Below are positions 11,421 through 20,059 of a stretch of DNA of 64,000 nt, one piece after another. The DNA is from Tenuifilaceae bacterium CYCD (GTDB taxonomy: Bacteria; Bacteroidota; Bacteroidia; Bacteroidales; Tenuifilaceae). A program made the position numbers and the translations under genes. Within the stretch, counting starts at the first letter, position 1. Each line of letters opens with the position of its first letter. Location of the stretch: NCBI GenBank assembly GCA_036322835.1, contig AP027304.1:2418001-2482000 (forward strand). Reading direction: 5' to 3'. A model generated the notes under the pieces. It ran no database searches. It was given only the letters and a program-made list of their open reading frames with translations, and had not been told where the DNA came from.

Positions 11421-12689
11421 TTACTTTCTAAAGATTGTGGCATCCCTGTTAGGGCCTACAGAAACTATGGTAATAGGAACACCAGTTTCCTTTTCAATGA
11501 AACGAATGTAATCCATTAATTCTTTGGGTAAGTCAGCCTCCGATTTGGCTTTTGTAATGTTCTTTTGCCATCCTTTGAATTCTTTATATACAGGTTCAAT
11601 GGGGGCATCGATATCAAATGGTAAGCGGTTAGTTTCCTTTCCATTTACTTTGTAGGCTACGGCAACCTTAATTGAATCGAACGTGTCCAGAACGTCGGGT
11701 TTAGTCATTATTATCTGAGTAACACCATTAAGTATGATGGCATATTTTAATGCTACTAAATCGAGCCAGCCGCAGCGGCGAGGGCGACCTGTTGTTGCGC
11801 CAAATTCTGCACCTATCTTACGCATTTTTTCTCCAACCTCATTTTCTAATTCTGTGGGGAATGGCCCAGAACCAACCCTAGTGCAGTAGGCCTTCATAAT
11901 ACCAAAAACTTCACCTACGCTTTGTGGAGATATCCCAAGACCAGTACATGCTCCTGCACAAATAGTATTAGATGATGTTACAAATGGGTAAGAGCCAAAA
12001 TCAATATCAAGGAGAGATCCTTGCGCTCCTTCTGCTAGTATCTTTTTATTCTGATGCAGGTATTCGTAAATATCGTACTCCGAGTCGATTAGTTCAAAGC
12101 GTTTGAGAACTTCAATTCCTTTGAACCATTCAGCCTCATGTTGCTCTATGTTACTCTGGTAGTTGTATTGCTTAAGGATATCCTTGTGTTTGTTTTTAAG
12201 TTGATTGTATTTTTCAGTAAAGTTTGGAGTTAAAGTATCGCCAACACGAAGGCCGTTTCGGCCTGTTTTGTCCATGTAGGTTGGCCCTATGCCTTTTAGC
12301 GTTGATCCAATTTTGCTTTTACCCTTGGCCGCTTCCGATGCTGCATCCAATTCGCGATGCGATGGTAAAATTAAGTGCGCTTTTTTTGAAATTTTAAGGT
12401 TGTGGGTTAGGTTAACTCCCATCTTCTGTAATGCATCAATTTCTTGAGCAAATATGATGGGATCCAAAACAACTCCATTACCAATTATGTTGATGCAGTT
12501 TGGATGGAAAATTCCTGAAGGAATTGTATGTAATACGTGCTTAATATTGTTGAATTCGAGTGAGTGACCGGCATTTGGTCCACCCTGAAAACGCGCAATA
12601 ACATCATAGTTTGGTGTTAGAACATCAACCACTTTCCCTTTTCCTTCGTCGCCCCATTGTAGGCCTAGCAATACATCAACTTTAACCAT
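11421..12689 (-). CDS. purA: Adenylosuccinate synthetase
   Basis: The 422-residue enzyme joins IMP and aspartate with GTP hydrolysis, the first committed step to AMP. GDEGKGK (13-19) is the phosphate loop with the catalytic Asp. NAGH, the TTGRPRRCGWLD block and the C-terminal VGPNRDATI are all conserved. I chose the ATG at 12689; the longer frame to 12746 adds a sequence unlike the family. It lies downstream of Fur-family and RelA/SpoT genes on the same strand. PurA is a known ppGpp-inhibited enzyme in other bacteria, which makes the neighbourhood suggestive. A 21-bp inverted repeat sits 68 bases upstream. Confidence 0.97.
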   Translation of the reverse strand: MVKVDVLLGLQWGDEGKGKVVDVLTPNYDVIARFQGGPNAGHSLEFNNIKHVLHTIPSGIFHPNCINIIGNGVVLDPIIFAQEIDALQKMGVNLTHNLKISKKAHLILPSHRELDAASEAAKGKSKIGSTLKGIGPTYMDKTGRNGLRVGDTLTPNFTEKYNQLKNKHKDILKQYNYQSNIEQHEAEWFKGIEVLKRFELIDSEYDIYEYLHQNKKILAEGAQGSLLDIDFGSYPFVTSSNTICAGACTGLGISPQSVGEVFGIMKAYCTRVGSGPFPTELENEVGEKMRKIGAEFGATTGRPRRCGWLDLVALKYAIILNGVTQIIMTKPDVLDTFDSIKVAVAYKVNGKETNRLPFDIDAPIEPVYKEFKGWQKNITKAKSEADLPKELMDYIRFIEKETGVPITIVSVGPNRDATIFRK

Positions 12690-12757
12690 AGGTTTCAAAT
12701 TTTTTAATTCGATTAAAAAATATAAAAATGCACGCAAGATGTGCATTGGAAAATCCT

Positions 12758-12778
12758 CCTAAAGTTACAAACTTTAGG
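12758..12778. repeat. Perfect inverted repeat between fur-family gene and purA
   Basis: The 9-base arms CCTAAAGTT and AACTTTAGG flank the triplet ACA. It lies 68 bases upstream of the purA start and 53 bases beyond the stop of the Fur-family gene. On the minus strand the hairpin is followed only by a weak T stretch, so it may be an operator or an attenuator-like hairpin rather than a classic terminator. Confidence 0.55.
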
Positions 12779-12794
12779 CGACTTGATCTGGAAA

Positions 12795-12829
12795 TTTTAT
12801 TAACAACTAGTTGTTGGAATTTATAAAAT
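12795..12829. terminator. Palindrome at the 3' end of the Fur-family gene, possible terminator
   Basis: The core 12802-12815 is the perfect palindrome AACAACTAGTTGTT. Outer arms ATTTTAT / ATAAAAT extend the symmetry imperfectly. It begins 2 bases after the stop codon at 12831. The A/T-rich flanks are compatible with a weak terminator, but a protein-binding site cannot be excluded. Confidence 0.4.
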
Positions 12830-12830
12830 G

Positions 12831-13304
12831 CTAATCGTTGATTTGAACCTTGTCAATTTCTTGTTGACAATCTTGGCACAAACCGTACAGATAAACGGAA
12901 TGATGAGAAATCGAGAATTTTGAATTCCTTTTTGCGGAGTTTATTATTTCCTGAATTCTGGGGTCGCAGAATTCAATAACTTTGCCACAACGGGTGCAGA
13001 TTAGATGGTCGTGCTGCTTACACTCGTAAGCTTTCTCGTATTGCGAAAAATTCTTGCCAAACTGATGTTTAACAACCAGTCCACATTCAAGCAAAAGGTC
13101 GATAGTGTTGTATAGCGTTGCTCTACTTACTTGGTAGTTTTTGTTTTTCATCTGGATATAGAGGGTTTCTATATCAAAATGGCTTTCGTGAGAGTATATT
13201 TCATCAAGAATTGCAAAACGTTCAGGAGTTTTACGGTGTCCTTTACGCTCTAGGTAGTCTGTTAGTATTCGCTTCACTACGCTTTTTGTGTCCTGACAGG
13301 TCAT
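12831..13304 (-). CDS. Fur-family transcriptional regulator
   Basis: The protein has 157 residues. The N-terminal winged helix includes [25 protein letters not shown] and the recognition region [20 protein letters not shown]. The C-terminal metal-binding and dimer domain has CTRC (Cys103, Cys106) and CQDC (Cys143, Cys146), the two structural zinc pairs, and a His-rich stretch QHDH. The exact class (Fur, Zur or PerR) is not decidable by eye. It follows RelA/SpoT and precedes purA on the same strand, and has its own -7 box (13330-13337), so it is at least partly independently transcribed. Confidence 0.93.
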   Translation of the reverse strand: MTCQDTKSVVKRILTDYLERKGHRKTPERFAILDEIYSHESHFDIETLYIQMKNKNYQVSRATLYNTIDLLLECGLVVKHQFGKNFSQYEKAYECKQHDHLICTRCGKVIEFCDPRIQEIINSAKRNSKFSISHHSVYLYGLCQDCQQEIDKVQIND

Positions 13305-13329
13305 GGCTATTTAGTCTCAATTAAAATAA

Positions 13330-13337
13330 CAAATTTA
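13330..13337 (-). promoter_or_regulatory. Bacteroidetes -7 box (TAAATTTG) for the Fur-family gene
   Basis: This is an exact TAnnTTTG match on the minus strand, ending 25 bases before the start codon at 13304. Confidence 0.55.
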
Positions 13338-13401
13338 GCAAAAGGTTTCTGATAATCACTATCCTTGAATCTGTTTTAGAACAATCAAATACTTTTTTTG
13401 T

Positions 13402-15636
13402 TTAATCATCCACCTTGTCCATGCGTTTAACATTGTCCATCCCTTTGATTTTCATTAAATTCATTATGAGATTGTTTAGGTGGCTAACGTCGTGAACATA
13501 CAAATCAATAAACCCTTCAAATATGCCATCGTGACTTTCGATATGGAATTTGCGGATATTCACCATAAGTTCATCGGAAATAACTTTCGTGATTTCGCTT
13601 ATGATTCCAATCCTGTCCATTCCACGTACATCAATTCGGGCAAGGAACGATAGCATTTTATGTGTAGTCCACTTTGCGCTTACTATTTTGTCGCCATGCT
13701 GCGCCATGATTCTGACAGCCTCGGCGCAGGTAGCCTTGTGGATAATAACCATATCTTCGGGCGATATGTATCCAATAACTTCGTCTCCGGGGATTGGATT
13801 GCAGCAGCGCGCAACAACGTACTCGGGGTTTTCCTCATCAACATTTTCGCTAAGTAAGAATGGCTTTTTTGTATCAATTTTCAGCGGCTTTGATGGCTCA
13901 ACATCGTATTTATCCTTTTTGCCCAGCTGTAGGCTCCAGTATCGAATCCATTTGCTTTTAGTGTTCTTTTTTAGGATTCTTTTCAGATTATCGAGTGATA
14001 TTAAGCCAGATCCTATCTTGCTATAAAGTTCATCCTTGGAGTAAACCTCGTAGGCCGGTAATATTTTTTTGAAAACTCGAGATGATGGTTGTATACCTAG
14101 TTCTGTGAGTCTTGACTCAAGTGCGTTTTTGCCTTTTTCAATTCTATTCTTTGTCTCTGTTTTTAGAGCGTTCTTAATTGATGCTTTTGCTTTGGCTGTA
14201 GTGGCATAGTTTAGTAATTCCCAGGTTGGCTTTTGCGAGGATGCCGTAATAATTTCAATCTGATCGCCACCGCTTATCTGATAGCTAAGCGGAACCAATT
14301 TGTGGTTTACCTTGGCGCCAATAGCCTTGTTCCCAACCTCTGTATGAATTTCGTAGGCGAAATCTAAGGCAGTTGATCCTTTTGGAAGCGATCGGGTGTC
14401 GCCTTTTGGAGTGAAAACAACAATTTCAGAGGCAAAAAGATTCAATTTAAACTCATCAAGAAACTCCAGCGCATTTTCCTGTGGATTTTCAAGCATCTCT
14501 CGTACTCGCTTAACCCATCGGTCCAACTCATTTTCTTGGTTGGTGGCATCCATATCCTTATACTTCCAGTGAGCCGCAAAGCCCCGTTCTGCAATATCGT
14601 CCATCCTGCGGGATCGAATTTGAACCTCGACCCACTGTCCGTTGGGCCCCATTACAGTGCAATGGAGCGCCTCGTAACCATTTGCTTTAGGTGTACTAAC
14701 CCAGTCGCGTAAACGGTCGGGTTTTGGCTTATATATATCCGTGATAATTGAGTAGATATGCCAGCATTGCGTTTTTTCGGGAATGTGAGGGTAGGGGTTA
14801 AATACTATTCGGATTGCCAATAAATCGTAAATTTCCTCGAACGATACATTTTTTGTTTGGATTTTTTTCCATATTGAATATACCGATTTTGGTCGTCCAT
14901 TTATCTCGAAATCGATATTGTTTTCTTCGAGTTTTTTGATAATAGGAAGCGAAAAATGGTTGATTTGTTGGATTCTTCGTTTTTCATTATCGGCTATTTT
15001 ATTCCTGATTTCGTCGTATGCCTGCGGATAGCGGTACTTTAGGCTTAAATCTTCGAGTTCGGTTTTAATTGCGTATAGTCCAAGTCTGTGCGCTAGCGGG
15101 GCGTATAGGTAAATTGTTTCACTCGCAATCTTCATTTGCTTATTGGTAGCAAGCGAATCGAGTGTGCGCATGTTGTGCAGCCTATCGGCGAGTTTTATTA
15201 GGATTACACGAATATCGTCGGCAAGTGTAAGAATTATTTTTCTGAAATTTTCGGCCTGAATTGTAGAGTTAGCATCAAAAACATCGGTGATTTTTGTTAG
15301 TCCATCAATTATTGATGCTATTTTTTTTCCGAAGATTCTTTCTATGTCCTCAACGGTGTAGTCAGTATCTTCAACTACATCATGCATCAATGCGCAAGCT
15401 GCAGCCTTTGCTCCTAGTCCAATTTCTTGGGTTACAATTTTAGCAACGGCTATTGGATGCAATATGTAGGGTTCCCCTGATTTTCTACGAACGCCTTTGT
15501 GTGCCTCGTTGGCCAAATTAAAGGCTTTAATAATGAGTTTTTGATCTTCCTCGGAAGTACAACGGGTACACCCCCGAAGCATATCTTCGAAATGCGATTG
15601 AATTAAAAGTTTTTCCTCTTCGGTTTGAAGGTTCAT
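13402..15636 (-). CDS. spoT: Bifunctional (p)ppGpp synthetase/hydrolase, RelA/SpoT family
   Basis: The product is 744 residues. The N-terminal HD hydrolase carries HDVVED at 85-90 and LIKLADRLHNMRTL. The synthetase domain has GRPKSVYSIWKKI, ANGYEALH and VEVQIRSRRMDDIAE. TGS, helical and ACT domains follow to the C-terminus. The charge motif that separates bifunctional (RxKD) from synthetase-only (ExDD) enzymes reads RLRD here, which is basic and fits the bifunctional class. Both active sites look intact. As the probable sole long Rel enzyme of a Bacteroidetes cell it would set the stringent response. The downstream neighbours are fur-family and purA genes. Confidence 0.95.
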   Translation of the reverse strand: MNLQTEEEKLLIQSHFEDMLRGCTRCTSEEDQKLIIKAFNLANEAHKGVRRKSGEPYILHPIAVAKIVTQEIGLGAKAAACALMHDVVEDTDYTVEDIERIFGKKIASIIDGLTKITDVFDANSTIQAENFRKIILTLADDIRVILIKLADRLHNMRTLDSLATNKQMKIASETIYLYAPLAHRLGLYAIKTELEDLSLKYRYPQAYDEIRNKIADNEKRRIQQINHFSLPIIKKLEENNIDFEINGRPKSVYSIWKKIQTKNVSFEEIYDLLAIRIVFNPYPHIPEKTQCWHIYSIITDIYKPKPDRLRDWVSTPKANGYEALHCTVMGPNGQWVEVQIRSRRMDDIAERGFAAHWKYKDMDATNQENELDRWVKRVREMLENPQENALEFLDEFKLNLFASEIVVFTPKGDTRSLPKGSTALDFAYEIHTEVGNKAIGAKVNHKLVPLSYQISGGDQIEIITASSQKPTWELLNYATTAKAKASIKNALKTETKNRIEKGKNALESRLTELGIQPSSRVFKKILPAYEVYSKDELYSKIGSGLISLDNLKRILKKNTKSKWIRYWSLQLGKKDKYDVEPSKPLKIDTKKPFLLSENVDEENPEYVVARCCNPIPGDEVIGYISPEDMVIIHKATCAEAVRIMAQHGDKIVSAKWTTHKMLSFLARIDVRGMDRIGIISEITKVISDELMVNIRKFHIESHDGIFEGFIDLYVHDVSHLNNLIMNLMKIKGMDNVKRMDKVDD

Positions 15637-15666
15637 ATTTTTTCAATTGATAAAACAATACTGAGT

Positions 15667-17274
15667 TTATTTTGGATATACTACCGATACACTTCCGTTC
15701 TGTACTACGTCTCCCGAACTGTCGGTATGCACTACAATTCTGTATGCGTATGTGCCCTCTTTGACGTATTTGCTATTGCTATCCTTTCCATCCCATCCTT
15801 GATTACCATAGTAGATGATTCCTCCCCAGCGATCGTAGATGGTGAGTTGGTATGTTGCGTCGAAACTAATGATAGGTTCAAATAGGTTACGAGAGTGACC
15901 ATTGTTGCTAATTGTGCTGTTGGGCGCAATGGCTGTTGGCATGGTAAGTCCGGGCAGTATTTCGGTAATTACTTCGCGGGAGCGTACAAAAGTTATTCCG
16001 GTATTGTCGGGTTCCCGCTCAATGGCCTCAATGTAATACTTGAAGATAATTTTGTAAAGTGGATCTTGGGCTTTGAAGGATGATAGATCGTCGGAGAATA
16101 GGGTGTCGGATATTGCCGATGCCGCAATGGTTAACTCTCCGGCTCCTGTTACATCGTCATTTTGGGTGTAGGCCCTTCGGTAAACGGTGTATTCTACTCG
16201 GTTGTTGTTTCTATTGTCTTGCCGTAGCGTATCAATGTTCAGTGCATCCCATTTTAGATTAACTGTGGTTCCGTTTGGTCGGGCTTTTGGAATTATGGTG
16301 TTACATAGATTAGTTGTTTTGATTACGTTGTTGCAACCATTATAGGCATCAACCTTATAGTAAAACTTTCTGGTTCTCGAGGCCCATACATCGTTAGTAT
16401 CTATTGAACTAGTTTTGTTAGGATCGGAAAATTCTTCGATTATTTTTGCGCTAAAGATACTTTGGTTTGTATCGGCCTGTTCCCATCTAACTAGTTTAAA
16501 ATTTTTAATTTCAGTTACCGCATCAATGTTATAGTATATTTTGCAACCCTGATTCAATGAAATAATTGAGTCAATTATCATAAAATCTGGTCTGACAGCC
16601 ATTTTAGTGTTAATGGAATTTAGGTTTGAATATGTTTTGAATGGTTTGTCGTTTCGTTCAAGAGTTAAGTAGAAATAGTAGTTCTGATTCTCTTGAACAT
16701 TGGTAATGCTGAATTTATTGGTGAATATTCCTATGCTATCAACTAATAGCTGAAAACTACTTAAATTGGGTGTATTACTCCAGTAAAGTTGATATTTTTT
16801 CCGGTTAGAATTTGCCCATCCGTTTACATCAAAGTTGTAATAATGCTCCCATAAAAGATCAATTTTTGCGTTACAGCTGTCGTATGCCGATGTGAGCCAA
16901 ATTTGTGCATGGTGTGGGGTCATCCTGCTTGGTTCGGTTGATCCGAGTGATGCGAGTTTATAAAAAAGTCTCGATTGATTTCCATCCGAGCTTATATCTG
17001 TGTATTCAAAAGTATTCTGATCGACTGTTGCAATTTGGTAGTAAGCATCGTTTCCCAGCGCATCTGGGATTTTTTTGTAAATAATATACCCAATGGGATT
17101 GGGATACTGTGGATAGTAAGCTGGTGCTGTCCAGTATAAAGTTGGATTGCCCGTGGCGAGGTCAATGGTTAGGTAGTCGAATGTTGGCTCGTTGGGTTTG
17201 TTATATGTTTGCGAGTAACCAGCAATGCTGATGATGTAACAAATTATTAGTACAATGATAGTTCTTGTTTTCAT
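15667..17274 (-). CDS. Secreted protein with gliding-motility-type C-terminal domain (type IX secretion substrate, type B)
   Basis: The protein has 535 residues and a signal peptide ending near residue 21 (GYSQ). Several fibronectin-III-like segments follow (for example NPTLYWTAPAYYPQYPNPIGYIIYK). The last 80 residues match the CHU_C / type B sorting domain: LTIYDRWGGIIYYGNQGWDGK..., KEGTYAYRIVV and a final GSVSVVYP. Proteins with this domain are exported by the type IX system and either attached or released. The function of the passenger is unknown. The gene follows the M16 peptidase pair by 20 bases on the same strand and may share their transcript. Confidence 0.88.
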   Translation of the reverse strand: MKTRTIIVLIICYIISIAGYSQTYNKPNEPTFDYLTIDLATGNPTLYWTAPAYYPQYPNPIGYIIYKKIPDALGNDAYYQIATVDQNTFEYTDISSDGNQSRLFYKLASLGSTEPSRMTPHHAQIWLTSAYDSCNAKIDLLWEHYYNFDVNGWANSNRKKYQLYWSNTPNLSSFQLLVDSIGIFTNKFSITNVQENQNYYFYLTLERNDKPFKTYSNLNSINTKMAVRPDFMIIDSIISLNQGCKIYYNIDAVTEIKNFKLVRWEQADTNQSIFSAKIIEEFSDPNKTSSIDTNDVWASRTRKFYYKVDAYNGCNNVIKTTNLCNTIIPKARPNGTTVNLKWDALNIDTLRQDNRNNNRVEYTVYRRAYTQNDDVTGAGELTIAASAISDTLFSDDLSSFKAQDPLYKIIFKYYIEAIEREPDNTGITFVRSREVITEILPGLTMPTAIAPNSTISNNGHSRNLFEPIISFDATYQLTIYDRWGGIIYYGNQGWDGKDSNSKYVKEGTYAYRIVVHTDSSGDVVQNGSVSVVYPK

Positions 17275-17294
17275 ATCGTAATAATTTATCTGTT

Positions 17295-18578
17295 TTAAAT
17301 TTTACCAGCCACACTTTCAACAAAATCGTTTTGCCCTAGGTACTTGTTGGCAATTTCAATGAGTTGCTCGGGTGTGACTGTGTTGATGGTGTCAATTGTC
17401 CTTTCGAAAAATGAGTAGTCAAGATTGTTGTATTCGTAAAGGCTTGCAATGCTTTCGGCAATGGCAAATGGTCCATCGAAGTTGCGAAGTACTTCTCCTG
17501 TGAGATGACTTTTAACTAGGTCTAGCTCACTCTGAGGAACTTTCTCGGTGCACAGTTTTTCAATCTCCTTGTATATTTCACGCAGGGTGTTGGCTGTAAA
17601 ATCTACACCAACCTCAGTTCCTATTACAAAAACCGAAGTTTCCTTAAATGGAAGTAATGTCGAAGATATTCCGTAGGTATACCCCTTGTCCTCCCTGATG
17701 TTTTTCATCAATCTCGATCCAAAATACCCACCAAGAATTGTGTTTAGCACCATCAGTTTTGGGAAATCCTCGTGATCGCGCTTAATTAACTCTTTGCCTA
17801 TTCTTATGGCCGATTGCAAGGCATCGTTCTTATGCGAAAATACTTTCTGCTGTGAAATGACTGACTTGGGGAATGGTTGATTTAGAGCCGTACCGTTATT
17901 CCCAAAATTGGTTTTTCCCAGTAGTTCTTCCACCGCTTTGATCTCTTTATCGGAGACTTTTCCGGCTAGTACAATAATGCAATTGTTTGAACTGTGATAT
18001 TGGCTATGGAAATTTGCAATGTTGTCGCGATGAAGTGTGTCGAATTCGTCGGGCGTTGCATACGATCCGTACGGATGATCCTTGCCGAACATTGTGCTGA
18101 AAAAATTTTGTCGGGCAATGGTAACCACCTTCTCTAGTTCAACAATTAGCGATTGTTTTCCTTTCTTTTTGAAAATGTCAAGTTCGTGTTCGGGGTACGT
18201 TGGGTTGTAAATCATGTCGGCCAAAACACCGAGCGATTGGTCAAGGTACTTGTTGGTGGAGTAAAGCGTAAGGGTTGCAAAGTCACGATCGAATGAATGC
18301 TCTGGAAAGCTGCCGTAGAAATCGAATAGTTCTGCGATTTGCTGGGAGTTTTTTGTTGATGTTCCTTCGCTTAGCAGCGAAATTGCAGCACGTGCCGATA
18401 TTGCTTGGCTTTGATATCGGGTTCCAGCATGGAGAATTATTTCGATTTTGGAGACCTCTTGAGTTCCTGCATCAATCACAATTAGTTTTGCACCATTGGC
18501 TAGGGTAATGTTTTGGGTTTGAGGAATCGAAACTCGTCCTGTTGGATTTTTTTTCGGTGCTGTTGTCCTATCTAGCAT
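17295..18578 (-). CDS. M16-family peptidase-like protein lacking the zinc motif (partner subunit)
   Basis: The 427-residue protein has the two-lobe M16 fold. Where the zinc motif HxxEH should be (about residues 63-75) it reads ARAAISLLSEGTS, so metal binding is lost. The C-terminal lobe keeps the substrate-binding GGYFGSRLMKNIREDKGYTYGI segment typical of the regulatory half. The upstream gene, 16 bases away, encodes the half with an intact HxxEH. The pair therefore looks like a heterodimeric M16B protease in which this subunit shapes the chamber. I see no signal peptide, so the compartment is unclear. Confidence 0.9.
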   Translation of the reverse strand: MLDRTTAPKKNPTGRVSIPQTQNITLANGAKLIVIDAGTQEVSKIEIILHAGTRYQSQAISARAAISLLSEGTSTKNSQQIAELFDFYGSFPEHSFDRDFATLTLYSTNKYLDQSLGVLADMIYNPTYPEHELDIFKKKGKQSLIVELEKVVTIARQNFFSTMFGKDHPYGSYATPDEFDTLHRDNIANFHSQYHSSNNCIIVLAGKVSDKEIKAVEELLGKTNFGNNGTALNQPFPKSVISQQKVFSHKNDALQSAIRIGKELIKRDHEDFPKLMVLNTILGGYFGSRLMKNIREDKGYTYGISSTLLPFKETSVFVIGTEVGVDFTANTLREIYKEIEKLCTEKVPQSELDLVKSHLTGEVLRNFDGPFAIAESIASLYEYNNLDYSFFERTIDTINTVTPEQLIEIANKYLGQNDFVESVAGKI

Positions 18579-18594
18579 AGTTAATGGGTCAATG

Positions 18595-19836
18595 TTATTG
18601 TTGCTTAGATTTGTAGTATAGCGTTGAGCAGTTGCTCTCGGTCAATATTTGCTGAGCAATTCCTTGAATTGATGCCCGCGTTACATTCCGATATTTTTCC
18701 AACTCAAAGTTGATCCTGTTAGCATCGCCTAGTAATTCAAAAAACGACAGATTCATGGCTTTATTGAGTACGCTGGTTTCTTCGAAGGTGAAATTCGATT
18801 CATACTTATTTTTAACCTTTTCTAATTCGTACTCCGATATTTGTATGCCCTGTATATTCCGTACTTCCTCAATTAGCGCATTTTCCGCGTCGGCAAAATT
18901 TGTCGATGGGTAAAGTTGACCTGTAATTACAAAAAGGCCCTCATCAATATCGCCTGTAATGTAAGCATTTACATTGCTGAAAAGTTGTTTTTCTTTCACT
19001 AATCGTTGGTATAGGCGTGCCGATTTTCCGCTCGATAGCAAGTCTGACATTAAATCTACCGCAGGAAAATCTGGGTGATTCCTGTTACACATATGATAGG
19101 ACTTGTAGATTGCGTTGAAGGGAACGTCGCGTACAATTTCCAGTTTTCTTGGCAATGTTTGCGTTGGCTCTTTGGGGAGATTCCGTTCAATTATGTTGCG
19201 CCGTTCTATTGGTCCAAACCATTTATTGGCGAGTTCTATGATTTGTGTGGGATTAACAGGGCCTGCTACGCACAGTATGGCATTGTTCGGAGCGTAATGG
19301 CTGTAAAAAAAGTTCTTTACATCGGTTAGCGTTGCGCTTTTAATGTGATCGATTGATTTGCCAATTGTTGGCCACATGTAAGGGTGTGCCGTATATGCCA
19401 ATGGCCTGAGGTTTAACCACACATCTCCGTACGGTTGGTTTAAGTATCGTTGATTAAACTCTTCGATAACAACGTTTCGCTGAACGTCTAAACTTTTCTT
19501 GGTAAATGCAAGGCTAAGCATTCTATCGCTTTCCAGCCAAAAGGCGGTTTCGATATTTTCGACGGGTAGCGTTATGTAGTAGTTGGTTATATCGTTGTTG
19601 GTAAATGCATTATTTTCTCCGCCCACATGCTCAAGCGGTTCGTCAAATACTGGGATATGAATAGAGCCTCCAAACATAAGGTGCTCAAAAAGATGTGCAA
19701 AGCCAGTTTTGTTTGGATCTTCATCCTTCGATCCTACATCGTATAGTAAATTAAACGATGCAATTGGCGTGCTAAAATCCTGATGAATAAGTAGTTTTAG
19801 ACCGTTTGGAAGTATATGTTTAATAACTTCTATCAT
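18595..19836 (-). CDS. M16-family zinc metallopeptidase, catalytic subunit
   Basis: The product is 413 residues. The inverted zinc motif HLFEH occupies residues 48-52, within GFAHLFEHLMFGGS, and a downstream glutamate lies in the ENIETAFWLESDRM region. The C-terminal half is the second M16 lobe. It has no obvious signal peptide, and the usual substrates are short unfolded peptides. It is first in a minus-strand run with its inactive partner and the type IX substrate gene. A TATATTTTG string upstream is close to, but not an exact, -7 consensus. Confidence 0.93.
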   Translation of the reverse strand: MIEVIKHILPNGLKLLIHQDFSTPIASFNLLYDVGSKDEDPNKTGFAHLFEHLMFGGSIHIPVFDEPLEHVGGENNAFTNNDITNYYITLPVENIETAFWLESDRMLSLAFTKKSLDVQRNVVIEEFNQRYLNQPYGDVWLNLRPLAYTAHPYMWPTIGKSIDHIKSATLTDVKNFFYSHYAPNNAILCVAGPVNPTQIIELANKWFGPIERRNIIERNLPKEPTQTLPRKLEIVRDVPFNAIYKSYHMCNRNHPDFPAVDLMSDLLSSGKSARLYQRLVKEKQLFSNVNAYITGDIDEGLFVITGQLYPSTNFADAENALIEEVRNIQGIQISEYELEKVKNKYESNFTFEETSVLNKAMNLSFFELLGDANRINFELEKYRNVTRASIQGIAQQILTESNCSTLYYKSKQQ

Positions 19837-20059
19837 TTGTTCTAACTTTTTGGTAAAAGAACAGTAAATTTGGGCAAAATATAAATCTGGTTGATTTTAA
19901 GTTGACGACAAATCAAACAAATTAACGTTCAATTGAATACAACCTGTAAAACACGTATTTGTTGTTTCGATTTTTATATTTACTTATATTTTCAAAAATA
20001 ACCATTTTTATTGATGATGCCCTGATTTTTGGTTATTTTTAAGATTTAGCAGTTAAAAA

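Noticed and set aside
12690-12746. N-terminal extension of PurA
   Set aside because: PurA proteins begin just before the WGDEGKGK loop; the extra 19 residues are not family-like.
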